From positions 1-64,000 of the forward strand of contig MARA01000015.1 in the NCBI GenBank assembly GCA_001792895.1: 64,000 nt of DNA, written 5' to 3'. Numbering within the stretch: position 1 is the stretch's first letter; every line of letters starts with the position of its first letter. Below the pieces are notes generated by a model. That model saw only the letters and a list, made by a program, of their open reading frames with translations. It was not told the DNA's origin and searched no databases. Positions 53,970-64,000 of this stretch are shown in pieces. The DNA comes from Lentinus brumalis. Taxonomy: Eukaryota > Basidiomycota > Agaricomycetes > Polyporales > Polyporaceae. A program made the position numbers and the translations under genes.

Positions 53970-54375
53970 CGTGGGCAGACGCAGTTGTCAGAGGTAAGCC
54001 TCGGTCAGCGTGAGGATGGGACTAATTGCCTGAACATGTCCTCTTATATGGAGGAGCAGGAACCCGGACAGGATTGGGCTACGGAAGGTCAGCTGTTCTA
54101 TTCTTCTCGCCGCGCTCTCACCAGGATCTGGACAGCGCTCGGGAAGTCCTCGTCCAACGCATCGTCTCGGTCATATGTTCACCTTCTAGTCTCGACATCT
54201 CATCGATTCACGCGTATATTCCCTATCGTACATCACAAGCCTGCCATCTTCCGCGCTCGGCCCCTGCGACAAACCGACCTTCGCGCAAAACGAGTCAATA
54301 TGGAGACGATGCAACTGTACCTGCAGATCAACGCACCTCTCTCCCGGTATATGTTGCGAGCTCCTAGCCTGCCGT

Positions 54376-54907
54376 TCAGCTAAACTTGTACGGCCACGGA
54401 TGCACGAGCTGTCGGATCCCCTCGAGCGAATACGGCACGTCAAAGTCAACCAGCGCGCCCTCCGTACGCGCCTTGCCTTGCGCCGCGCCATCCGAGTCGC
54501 CCTCGCTCGCGGGCCAGTCGAGGATAAGGATCGTGTTCGGGTTGATGTCCCCGTGCAGCACGCCCGCCTCCTTGTACAGGCGTTCGTGGGCTGTACGCGT
54601 AGTAGTTAGCATGTATGTAAAGGAGCGGGCATGGGCATGCGGAGTGGTGAGGCGTACCTCGGACAGCTCCAGCTACGACATACACGAGCTCGTGCGAGTT
54701 CGTGAACTGGTCGAGGGTGCGAGGGGACACTCGACGGACGCGCTGGAACGGTTTCGCACCCGGTGCTTTGGTTTCCTGTGTGCGGGTTGACGTTCTATCC
54801 GAGTCCTTTGCTGGAGGATTTGGGTCGACTTGCATCACGTCTGGGTCTGGAGCTAGTGAGGAGTCGTCGCTGGCGGTGACGGTCTGCGAGCTATTGGCGG
54901 TGGCCAT
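54376..54907 (-). CDS. FunK1-like kinase-core protein (copy D)
   Basis: Two exons, 54907-54658 and 54590-54376, with a 67-bp phase-1 intron (GTACGC, GCTAAC branch, GTACAG), give 154 aa. The N-terminal ~60 residues are Ser/Asp/Thr-rich. RVRRVSPRTLDQFTNSHELV leads to the junction, and exon 2 reads AHERLYKEAGVLHGDINPNT, then ILILDWPASEGDSDG, EGALVDFDVPYS and a short tail ending YKFS. The intron position and phase are identical to copies A and B. As in those, the catalytic-loop Asp and Asn are kept, HRD is HGD and DFG is DFD, and N-lobe and C-lobe are missing. It could bind a partner kinase or act as a decoy; that is inference. Confidence 0.72.
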
Positions 54908-55161
54908 CCCAGGAGAGTGGCGGTGGTGGTGGTGGTGAGGAGAAGAGGGTCGTGGCGTCCATATTAGGCATCGACACTGCCCTTGAGTTGTCCGCGGCGA
55001 CTCAATTGCACAAACCACCGTTGTATTGTTCTTCTGACAATGGGTCTTACGTGTATCGCTCGTGCCACGTCGATGTCTTCTACTTCGTCCGAGTACTACA
55101 GTAACATCTACGTACGCTACATTGCTTAGACCTGTCCGTCCCATTGTCCCGTCGTCGCCAC

Positions 55162-57249
55162 TTAAGTCGTTACCTGTAGCAATAGCCCACAGTCTCGGGC
55201 TGCAGGCGCAGCGTCGATTACAGTTCGGACACTGCTCGAGCCCGACGAAGCGTAAGTAAGTGAGACGTTCCTTGACTTCTGAAGAGTGTCGATGACTAGG
55301 AGTGCGGCTGTCGGCGTGGTGAACCAGTTCTCTCGCATCTCGGTCTCATTCTCACAGATAGCTGCAATCTCGCCCCACACGTTCAGCCACGCCGGGTACC
55401 GCACCCGCCCGTCCTCGCCCGCCCAGTAAAAGTCGACGAGCATCGCGCCCGCCCGTCCCTCGCGTTTGACGACCATCACGTTGTGCCGGTGCACAGGGAC
55501 GTCCCGACGCGTGCAGCACCTCGAGCGCACTCAACACGCCCTGCACGACCCCCCTGGGGAGCGACGCCCGGGGGTACTCCGACGCAGCGTTCACGCTCGC
55601 GCCCCCGGAGACGATGTCCATGCCGACCATTGTCACCCCGAGGAGAAGGGGCACGCAGAAGTGCAGCTTGGGTGCGAGCGGCGGATCGTGCTCGGCGAGC
55701 AGCCGGTGCCACGCGCGCTCTCCGTACCGGAAGCAGAACTTGACCAGCACTTCGTGCTCTGGCTGCGCCTCCGAGGCGTCGAGCAACGCGTGGAAGAGTG
55801 CGCGGCTGGTGTTCGCGACGTCTCCGGCCGGGTGCCGCCAGGGATAGTCGAACCTGTCCACGAAGTGCAGTCCGCAGGGCAAGGCGCCGTCGAGAACATA
55901 GGGTGGGATGCGGCAAGAGGTGCGTGGGGGCACGTCCGGGTCCGAGTTCAGGCGGCGGAGGGACTTATACCATCCCCGCAGCTCGTTCGGTGGCTCCCAG
56001 ACCACCTGCAGGATCTTCGCGACGTACTGAATACGTCCCTCCTCGTACGGATCGCCGCCGAGATAGATGTAGTCCGTGAAGGGCTGTACAATGAGAACGT
56101 CGACCAGGACCGCGCCGTAGAAGCAGATGTACGGTGCGGCGATGGCGACGATGATGGCTGGGCATAAAGACACGTCGACTGCGTCTCGGTACTGGTAAGG
56201 GCGTTAACTTCGCACGGATCAGGGAGAGAAAGTGGACTTACTCCCGGGGCGAGGGCCATGCACTCCTGGAATTGCCACGCGCTCTGCAGCCCGCTTGCGC
56301 CGCCCCCTTTGAGCTCGTACTGCAGCTCGACGAGGAGGAAGAGCTCGTAGGCGTCAGTGCTCATGCCGTCCAGCGCGACAGGATTCACGCCCTCGGCGGC
56401 TCGTCGACGGCGAGGATGTCGCCCAGAATCGGCAACAGTGCACGCTCGCGTGTGCGTGTGTCGGTGTAGACTTCGCAAGCAGCGCACCGGTTTTCGCGGT
56501 GGAGACCGGTCGCGAGGTCGTCTTGCAGTTGCGCAGCGTGGAGCTGGCTAAGCTTCTCCTTCAGTCGAGAGAATGCCGGGATGTATACGGTCACCGGAGG
56601 GCCAGACAGGTGTGCAGGACGTACGTTGTAGATCAGCCGCGAGGCCTGTCGTCTTTGCAGCTCGTCGACGTCGGGCTGATCTTCATCGAAGGGGCTGTAC
56701 TCGGCGACGCGCTTGAGTGTGTCGATGCGGGCTGGCTTCGATGTTCACGAAGTTGCACATTGCAGACGTGCCAGCTGCTCGCGCGAACGTGCGAGCAGCT
56801 GGCACTGGATTGCGAAAACACGATGAGGACTCACCTGCTGCAACAAGCGAGCCGCTGTCCTAAGTGTCAAGACGCAGCTCGTAGCCAACATGGCCCCTCG
56901 GCTGCTGCGGAAGGGCGGACAGAGAGAGCGGGAGGAGAAGCAGCTGTCTGTTCGCGGGGATGCAGTCCTGGATTCGCGCTTGAGGCGCCGCTGAGTCTTC
57001 ACCGGTCGCAAGAGCACCGGCTTGGTCTGCTAGAGTGAAAGACTGTCCCAGCCCGAGTCTGGGTGGACGTACCAAAAGAGCCAAGCCAAGAGAGTGCATG
57101 TCTATCCTGGGCCACCGCTTTCGGAGCTGGACACGATGCTTATCCCATATCTTCTCCAGGACATCGCCGACAGCGTCGTCCCCGTCGGCGTTCACAGTAT
57201 CCACGCCTCCGGTATGTTTGCTATAGTAGGTGACTTCGACGTTGGGCAT
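55162..57249 (-). pseudogene. Kinase-like gene with conserved N-terminal header, frameshifted
   Basis: The start MPNVEVTYYSKHTGGVD at 57249 is followed by AVGDVLEKIWDKHRVQLRKR and LVRPPRLGLGQSFTLAD, running to a stop at 56860. Downstream pieces on the same strand read VAEYSPFDEDQPDVDELQRR and VTVYIPAFSRLKEKLSQLHA (about 56700-56500). Then, after a frame slip near 56400, come EGVNPVALDGMSTDAYELFL, KFCFRYGERAW, LLLGVTMVGMDIVSGGASVN and YPRASLPRGVVQGVLSALEV. Another slip near 55510 precedes VPVHRHNVMVVKREG and AMLVDFYWAGEDGRVRYPAW. This is the order of a kinase-like C-terminal domain. The catalytic loop reads HRHN, so the usual Asp is lost. Introns are likely in the middle, and at least two frameshifts suggest a pseudogene. 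The header resembles no family I can name. Confidence 0.62.
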
Positions 57250-57712
57250 TGCGAAGGTGCGAAGCTGGAGGAGCCAGAATTGCTTGAAGTGCCAAATTTC
57301 CTGCGGACCTTCTCCGATACGACGCCCCAAGAACCGCTAGAGCTGGAAAAGAGGGGAAAAGCACGAACCTTCAGGAGAGGAGGAAGAGGAAGGAGACAAT
57401 AGGAGAACCCTGGAAGCCCGCGGTAAACCGGCAGGGAGAACATCAATATGGTTTTGTAGTCCAGTAAGCCCTTTCAACAAGCACGTCTTATAAAATATCA
57501 ACGTTACGTAAGCAGTTAACTACTTATAGGTAAGTAGCACTTACCCGGGCCCCTGCCCGCCCCTTGTCAATGTCCTCCCCTGTCTCTTGCGCTCATACTC
57601 CGACACGAAACTTGAAATTTCGATTCATTCAGCGTACCGGTATGTTCTGCACATCAGATTGCCGACCGGTGACCGCTTGAACTCATCCGCCGGCTTTGCT
57701 CTCAAGTACTAG
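57250..57712. promoter_or_regulatory. Divergent promoter region between the kinase-like gene and F-box gene D
   Basis: Head-to-head starts at 57249 (-) and 57713 (+) mirror the arrangement at 51744-52142. The middle holds an AT-rich patch (about 57480-57540). No defined motif was recognised. Confidence 0.4.
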
Positions 57713-59309
57713 ATGGCCTCGCGCGCTGGAATTTGTGAAGACCTCCTATATGAGATCTTCCTCCACCTTTCCCCCGAGTGGATGCCCCATCCATGTGATG
57801 CGTACGAATCATACCAAAGAAGAGAGTTGCGGTGCGCGCTCGCAGCTTGCGCCACCGCCAACCGCATCATGTCCGAATGCGCTCTGCCTTTCCTCTGGCG
57901 AGTGCTCGACAACATGACGCCAGTCTTGAAGATCCTAGCGCACAACAGTAATGTGAGTCGACCTTTGGTTCTCCCGGGACAGGTCTGATAAGAATGCAAA
58001 GCACGAAGGCTCCGACGTCATCTCCGAATCTGCGTGGTGCAGGTTCCAGCGATACGCCTGTCTCGTTCGCGAGTTGAAGCACAGGGAACACGACGAAGAT
58101 TATCGGACCTCGGCAACCTCTCGCCTTCTATGGCTAGCTCTCGCGGAGAAATTGAAGGGAGAGCCGCTGTTCCCGTCCCTTCAGCGGCTCGAAGTCGCGT
58201 TGCGTCTCCTAGATCCCTGCTATCTCGTCATTTTCTCGCAATCAATACGCACGCTGGACTTCGATGCCGTAAACTTAGGATCATCTGAACCCGGTGACGA
58301 TGTAGCTGCTCTTACCAGCGCTCTCCTTGTCTCGCTATGCTCTGCGGCCCCATCGCCCGGCGACATTCCTGCCATACTGCCCCCGCGCCATCTGCAGCCC
58401 ATCGGAAGCCTACGAGGGCTGCGCAAGCTCGACGTGCCGACTTCTTACGGGCGTGTTCCTATGGATTATCCTGCGATGAAGGTGTTCTCTGCGCTGGCAA
58501 ATCTGCGAGAGCTCAGCGTCGAAGTCCATTTCAAAGACATGGGCTCGCAGGCACCCTGTCGCGGAGGCTTCGCCGCACTAGAAATTTTCAGCGTGGGCAG
58601 CGCATATCTCCCTGACATCGAGGAGTCCCTGCAGATGATGGCATCCTCGCGCCTACGCAATTTGAAGGTCGCCATCCACAGGAGCGTCGACGCACAACAG
58701 CTTACGGCATTCCTCGACAGCCTTCGTCGCACAGCTGTTGGGATCTCCTCGTTATCGCTGAAAGTATACTGTTCCGTCAGGACGCAAACACCCATCGCTC
58801 GTGTAGAACTCCTCGAGCCCGTACTCTCACTCCGCCACATGCAAGAACTGACCTGTTCGCTCAGAACCTACTGCGACACCGAAGTCTCAGATCACGATAT
58901 CGCCGCATTTGCCTCCGCCTGGCCGGACCTCCGAGTGCTGAGTTTCATCGAAAGAGGATTTGCAGAAAACGGTGTCACCATATTCGCACTCCTCGACATC
59001 ACGCGCCGCTGTCCCCGCATGGAGTCTATGTCGTTCGGGCAGTTGGACTGTCGCCACTTCCCAGAAACGCACTCAATTCCGTACATGGAGCAGTCGCGCG
59101 TCCAACACCTGGAATTCAAATACCTCTTGGGCTACATGTCGCCCGCCGATTTCTGGATACTAGCATCTCTCATCGACCGAATATTCCCTCACCTAGTCAT
59201 CGCGCCTGACACGCAGGGGACGTCTCGCCTGCCGCCCGAGGTGCTCGAGCCACTGACAACCATACGGGCTTCACGGAACGGGGGTTCGGAGATGGATCGA
59301 ATGTTCTGA
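57713..59309 (+). CDS. F-box/LRR-like protein (gene D)
   Basis: Two exons, 57713-57952 and 58002-59309, with a 49-bp phase-0 intron (GTGAGT to CAAAG), give 515 aa. The acceptor was chosen because all four paralogs splice to a CAC/CAG codon at this point. Exon 1 holds the F-box-like domain (EDLLYEIFLHLSPEW, CATANRIMSECALPFLWRVLD). Exon 2 opens HEGSDVISESAWCRFQRYAC. It contains LRR-like segments (LQRLEVALRLL, LRGLRKLDVPTSYG, LANLRELSVEVHF, WPDLRVLSFIE and CPRMESMSFGQLDC) and ends after PPEVLEPLTTIRASRN. All frames are open. It is the intact partner of pseudogene C in an inverted duplication, and probably a substrate adaptor of an SCF ligase. Confidence 0.82.
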
Positions 59310-59929
59310 TTGGCGTCAGCCTTGCGCTGCGATCCCTGCAGAGACTGATATGGTACGTTCAACATGCAAGCTTCATTCAGGACGTCCCGAGCTAACGTGT
59401 CACAGTATAGTCTCAGCGTCGTCCTACGCTCCTATCAAAATCGTCCTTCGTCTACACGTACACCTGTTCCTTTGTACTGAACCCGGTGACTGTATGCCGC
59501 GGACTCAATTCTCCACGCACCACCTTGCCCTCAAGTACCCCGTACCAGTTTACTATGTGCTTACCTGACACGGTTCTTTAGTTCCCTCCGTCCGTTGCGC
59601 TTAGACGTGTTAGTCTATGTAGTGTAGCTGCACTCCCTTCATCGTCTATCCCTACACCTTCGCCAGATCCAGCAACGCGCCCCTAGGAAGCCCTTCTCGG
59701 TCTATCTCGTCCTCGTACATGGTTTGTACCCGTTTAAAAGATACATTTGTCGACGGACTGAATGCGTGAACCTTTGACTACATTCGGTCTTCCGCACACG
59801 GAGCGATCTCACAAGCTGCTACTTACCTGGCACTCCGTCGCTACCAGTACGCTGCACGCAATCCTTCCGGGGTCTGTGTGAGCTCGGACAACTGCGTTGT
59901 TCTCCGTGCTCCAGCGTGTCTGCATCGAC
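59310..59929. other. Intergenic region
   Basis: Short frames only. No repeat or structured element was recognised. Confidence 0.4.
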
Positions 59930-60330
59930 GAGCTACGGCTTACGGTACGGGAGAAGAGACGTACCGATGCATCCGCAAATTGCTGGCGCTCTCCGAGTCC
60001 CGCTAGCACGTCAGGGACGTGGATGGCGCCAAGCAGCCGTCAAGTATCTAGGGCACGTCGAGGTCGACGCGTGCACCTTCCGTGAAGCCCTTCAACAGAT
60101 CCCTTGCGTCCGACGGACTGACCTCGAACTCGACGGACCGGTAAGCACTCGGCTATGACTCAGTCTGGATAATGGTGCGGGATGTCGTTTGGGTTGCGCA
60201 AGCGGAATCTGGAGCCCTCGATGCTCACTCACAGACATAGATAATATGTAAATGTCGTTGTTGTCGTGCTCGGGAGGTAGACTAACATCTACGCCTCGTC
60301 TATCTCCGTCGTTGCGGGGGTATCCTGTGG
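59930..60330 (-). pseudogene. Decayed FunK1-core gene (copy E)
   Basis: On the minus strand, EGARVDLDVP is followed by a stop, then PSTSLTC, and SNLRMHRYVS at about 59960 corresponds to EGALVDFDVPYS and SRLRMRRYGFY of copy A. EHDNNDIYIL (about 60245-60275) may correspond to the HGDINPNTILIL catalytic loop. Stops and indels prevent a continuous frame. Confidence 0.5.
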
Positions 60331-60397
60331 ACCTAGACTTCAATCAGACGGTCAGAATCTGACGGGCGAGTCAGGGGCATCACTACTCACATCGTCA

Positions 60398-61747
60398 TCA
60401 GACCTCCGACGCCGACACCCTATGCCGCAATATCCCTCGGCGCACACACCCTTGCAAGTACTTCTGAATACCCTTCGTCCATCGGCCGTCGGCATCGCTG
60501 TCGTCCTTGCAGTATACCACCCAAAACATGTCCGTCAGCTCCTCGTAGGGCGGAACGGAGAGCAGCTCGTCCAAGCGGAGTCGACGGAGCTGGTCGAGCG
60601 CAATGTCTCTGCCCTGTCCCTCGCACCGGTGAAAGAACGCCAAACGTTTGATTGTCTTCGATTGCAAGTGGCGCAGCGCAGCGGCCACCAGGCAGATATC
60701 CTCCTTCGTGAACGTCATGTACAGACTGACCAATCGGGACAAGGACGCAAGCCCTGAATAAATATATAACTCGTCAACAAAGCATGCGGTCGCAAATTGG
60801 GAGGTGCCGACCTGAGTAATGGTGCTGGTCAGTTTTACGGTATGGTGCTTCGAAAACCAGCCTTTGCAGCGACGAAGTCCCTAACGGCATGTTCGGGTTC
60901 CACCTTTGCGGCGAGAAACAAGCTGGCGTCGGTTCCAACTAGCAGCGTCGCCGTCAGCGATTTGACATCGTTCGCAGAATAAATCGTGACATCTTACGGC
61001 GAGTGTTCTGAGGCCGTTGTCCCGTTCGAGGGCAGCACCACTCGAGATCCTCCCAACGGACGCCCACGACACGCCTCGGAGGGACAGCTCCTGGAGAGCA
61101 GGAAATATGCGAGAAAGCCCCAGAATCTCGGCATATTCGTCGAAAGGCCACACCCGCAGCGTAACGTTTGTGATCTTCTCGCTAGACTGGGAGAACGACC
61201 CGAGAAACGCGGTGAGACGTGTATCTGGAGGTCCGTCCGCGGCTACGAGGTTCGGGAATCCCGCAATGTCGAGCTTCCGCAGGTTTCTCATCCGTGCGAC
61301 AACATCGCCGCCAAGCGGAGGGGCCTGAATGTCCGAGACCAACTCCCACGCCGGCCAGAGGTGGAGACGGAGTTTGCGGACGAGGATAGCTAGGTCGGGA
61401 CGGTCTCGCAAGGTCCGTTCGAATGACAAAAAGTCCTTCAGTCTCCAGAGCCAGACGTCGGCATAGAGGTGCATTTGGGACCGCTTGACTGCGCCCCTGC
61501 AAGTTAGGGCACAGCTGTAAAGCGTTCTGTAAAGCGCTCGGCAATTCCACAGGCAGCGCTGAAGATTGTACGCAGCGGCGAAACTGTCCATCACCAGGAA
61601 GAAAAGGTCGAAAGGAAGGGATCTGCTCATTTGACGTGACTCCGAGATGGTAGAGGCTGGTTGCTCCTCAGCAGTCGTTGGCGGCGATGCCGATGGCACA
61701 AGTGTTGTAGACTTCCCGGTCGTTCTTGAGCGTTTTTTCGGAGGCAT
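60398..61747 (-). pseudogene. Second F-box family, copy 1, frameshifted
   Basis: The frame from 61747 (MPPKKRSRTTGKS) is open to 60881 and contains the F-box-like SLPFDLFFLVMDSF and YSCALTCRGAVKRSQMHLYA, then LRR-like segments (MRNLRKLDIAGF, FPALQELSLRGVSW). Near 60950 the frame is lost. A shifted frame reads LGTSSLQRLVFEAPYRKTDQ, parallel to the intact copy 2, and a third frame (60742-60398) carries the C-terminal part (LVSLYMTFTKEDICLVAAAL...GIQKYLQGCVRRGIL). At least two indels separate these parts. Confidence 0.72.
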
Positions 61748-62163
61748 GGTGACTGGTGGTGGCGAGGCGGCGAGCGGCGAAAGGGGCCCCCGCAAAATAT
61801 TTCTCAACCGCGTTGTTTACGGTTGTTGTTGTTCAGCCACAGACGCGACGGCATCGCCATCAACGAATCCGATGTTCGAGGCATGAACATGTACAAGCAC
61901 CGTTACTGCTACAATTAATGGCCAGACAGACCTCATGAGAGGCGAGGTTGCCTTACGCCGGTGCCCGGGTTCTCGTTCGACTTAACTACTTCGGAACTCG
62001 ACGCTCGAATCGCGTCCTGCCGACAAACAAAGTGGTTACGCTTCCTCCATTGTGCTGGCCGGCTTGGCCCTCGTAAACATTCTACGTGAACCTACGCTAA
62101 TTATGAATGAGAACGAGATCAGATGATAGCCAGGTTTGAAAAGCGGGGAGCACACAAACACGG

Positions 62164-63462
62164 TCACAACCTGACGATGCTGCACCGCAGTATGCCACGA
62201 CTCTCACATCCTTTCAACCGCTCCCTGATCCCGTTCTTCCACAGCGGGTCCGCAGCATCGTGCTCGCGGCCCGGACGCACCACAGTCCGCCATACCACCG
62301 ATGTAAGGTCGAGATAGGGAGCAACGGCGAGCAGGTCGTCAAGCTGCAGTTTGCCGAGCTCGTCGAGCGCGGAGTCGCGACTTTGACTCTCGCACATGTG
62401 CACAAACGTCAACTGTCTGATCGCTGTAGACCGCACATAGCGCAGAGCAGCGGCGACGAGGCGGATGTCTTCGTCCGTGAATGTCAGGTGCAGGCTTATC
62501 AGTTGAGGAAAGCACGAAAGCCCTGTCGGGAAGCTACTCGTCAGAGGCGAAGCAGTGAGGGCCGGAGCGGCACTCGACATACCGGTGTAGTAATCCTCCC
62601 TCGTTTGTTCATGAGGCACCTCGAGGCTGAGCTTCTGCAGGGACGCGCTCCAGCAGGGCAGGGTGAGGTCCCATCGCGACGCCCAGTAGGAGTCCCCATG
62701 TCTCAACTGTCGGCGAGCATCCGTTAATGCTAGCACGGTCAGGTTCAATCGGTTGGAACTCACAGTGAGTGCCTTGAGGCTCTTCTGACTTCCAGTCTGT
62801 GCGGGTCGCGCGGGCAGCCTTCCGAGAGATGTCACCGACACGCCGCGAAGCGACAACTCTTCGAGACAGACGAACTTCCCGGCAAGCTTGACGATGTCGG
62901 CATACTCCTCAAACGATAGGATGCGCAGCGTAACCTTGGTCATCTGTCGGCACGAACAAGCGAGTGATAGAAGGAACGAGTAGATATGCGGGCTCGGGGG
63001 TGACTCTTCGTCCGACGACAGGCTGAACACTCCCGCCATGTCGGACTCCCGGAGGTTCGTCATCTGGGCGACAGCGCTAGCCTTGAGCGGAGGGGCCTTC
63101 ATATTGTCTACCGAGCCCCATGCTTGCAGAGAGGCCCAGAGCCTCCGGACGAGCGCACCCAGGTCCGCGCGACTTCGCAGTGTCCGACCGAACGACGAGA
63201 ACGCTTGGCGTCTTGAGAGGTACACCGTGGAATAGAGGTGCATCTGAGAGCGGGTGAGTGCACTTCGGCATGTGAGGGCGCAGCTATAGAGAGTGGCTTG
63301 ACGTTCCTCGCCCACCCCTTCCATTTCTGCAAAGCGGTCGAGCACGAGGAGGAAGAGGTCGAAAGGCAGGGGTTTGTCTCGACGTGAGTTTGAGATGGCG
63401 GTAGGTCGTTCCTGCTGACCTCGCGGTGCGGACGCGACGGGTTGTGTAGGGTTTCTTGACAT
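62164..63462 (-). CDS. Second F-box family, copy 2, intact
   Basis: A single-exon frame of 432 aa runs from the ATG at 63462; an upstream ATG at 63549 in the same frame would add 29 residues. I favour 63462 because MSRNP directly precedes the low-complexity tail shared with copy 1. The F-box-like region is PLPFDLFLLVLDRFAE, then YSCALTCRSALTRSQMHLYS. LRR-like segments follow: FVCLEELSLRGVSVTSLGRL, LQKLSLEVPHE, CFPQLISLHLTFTDEDIRLV and AIRQLTFVHMCE. The C-terminus is basic (GIRERLKGCESRGILRCSIV). The probable role is a substrate-binding F-box protein; the target is unknown. It is unrelated in detail to the family at 21.8-59.3 kb and has no intron. Confidence 0.75.
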   Translation of the reverse strand: MSRNPTQPVASAPRGQQERPTAISNSRRDKPLPFDLFLLVLDRFAEMEGVGEERQATLYSCALTCRSALTRSQMHLYSTVYLSRRQAFSSFGRTLRSRADLGALVRRLWASLQAWGSVDNMKAPPLKASAVAQMTNLRESDMAGVFSLSSDEESPPSPHIYSFLLSLACSCRQMTKVTLRILSFEEYADIVKLAGKFVCLEELSLRGVSVTSLGRLPARPAQTGSQKSLKALTVSSNRLNLTVLALTDARRQLRHGDSYWASRWDLTLPCWSASLQKLSLEVPHEQTREDYYTGMSSAAPALTASPLTSSFPTGLSCFPQLISLHLTFTDEDIRLVAAALRYVRSTAIRQLTFVHMCESQSRDSALDELGKLQLDDLLAVAPYLDLTSVVWRTVVRPGREHDAADPLWKNGIRERLKGCESRGILRCSIVRL

Positions 63463-63566
63463 ATTCTGCCGTTTTCTAGGAGATACGATGAACGTCGGAG
63501 TGAGAGGAGTGAAGATAGGAGTCGAGTCGTGCACAGTTTTCAGCCACAAGCGCGTTATTTACCTTT

Positions 63567-63960
63567 GTTATTGCCGCCACAGCCGCGGTGATCTTCACGC
63601 AATGAAGGTTCGTTATGCGAGCGTCGATAGTTGAGACCTCAGACAAGCGGAGGTTGTGAATGGGCGTAGGTTTGCCAGCGCTGGAAGAGGGGACGAGGTA
63701 ATGGACAAGCGCACCGAGGTTCGAGCGTTGACGCGAAGGTGCGAAAGTGATTTCGCTTCTCGACATAGGAGTGACGATGCACCTCCGCAGGTCAGGGCGC
63801 AGCTACGAAAGGTGCTCCGACGATAACAGTGTCAACCTCTGCCTTTAGAGGATTAAGCGAAGCTGTCCAGCACGAGGTAGAAGAGAGCAAGATTTGTGGG
63901 TCGGTCGCGATGCTGAGGCGGTACGGAGTAGATTCAGCTTGTCCTTCAATATGAGAGATC
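63567..63960 (-). pseudogene. Second F-box family, copy 3, decayed N-terminal remnant
   Basis: On the minus strand, LALFYLVLDSFA followed by a stop, then CALTCGGASSLLCREAK in a shifted frame, parallels LPFDLFLLVLDRFAE and CALTCRSALTRSQMHLY of copy 2. No LRR part remains, and copy 2 begins about 100 bp downstream. Confidence 0.55.
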
Positions 63961-64000
63961 GCTGAATAGGACAATACGTCGGCGTTGCATGTCGGGAGGC

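Overview
The window is the end of a fungal chromosome. It opens with about 21 copies of CCCTAA, the inward-reading complement of a TTAGGG telomere. Genes carry short introns (about 45-80 bp) with GTRNGT-type donors and CTAAC/CTGAC-like branch sites. The gene content (F-box/LRR paralogs, BTB proteins, FunK1-type fungal kinase fragments, a HAM1-like protein and a LINE with endonuclease, RT and RNase H) points to an agaricomycete basidiomycete. A polypore-type fungus is my inference from the overall character of the genes.

Layout. 0-2.4 kb: telomere and AT-richer sequence with no supported gene. 2.4-7 kb: an acidic-tailed unknown protein, a degenerate protein-kinase gene and a small unknown gene. 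7.5-11.7 kb: an F-box/LRR-like gene between two direct copies of a ~151-bp-period tandem repeat block. 12.5-16.6 kb: one unknown three-exon gene, then a decayed gene called family X here. 17.0-19.6 kb: an intact HAM1-like gene, the clearest conserved gene in the window. 19.9-28.9 kb: a FunK1 core gene, an F-box/LRR gene split by a small DNA transposon, a BTB gene and a family X remnant. 29.1-41.4 kb: a nested insertion, in which a ~0.5-kb inverted-repeat DNA transposon (8-bp target duplication) contains an ~11.8-kb LINE (18-bp target duplication and poly-A). 41.4-44.2 kb: an intact FunK1 core gene, a decayed one and another inverted-repeat transposon (9-bp duplication). 44.7-49.2 kb: an intact F-box/LRR gene, FunK1 and X remnants and a frameshifted BTB copy. 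50.2-59.3 kb: an inverted duplication of a divergent pair (F-box/LRR plus a kinase-like gene) around an EthD-like gene and a third intact FunK1 core gene. 59.9-64 kb: a FunK1 remnant and three tandem copies of a second F-box family in different states of decay.

The main theme is a repeat-driven subtelomeric nursery of a few families. The most unusual is a set of small two-exon genes (130, 154 and 277 aa) that keep only the central core of FunK1-like kinases: the alpha-E helix, a catalytic loop reading HGDIN, and DFD in place of DFG. They lack both the ATP-binding N-lobe and the C-lobe. Three look intact and up to five are remnants. At three loci the FunK1 start region lies head-to-head with family X, and at one of these the nested transposons sit inside the shared promoter. 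All gene models come from reading splice sites and paralogs by eye; no database search was possible.
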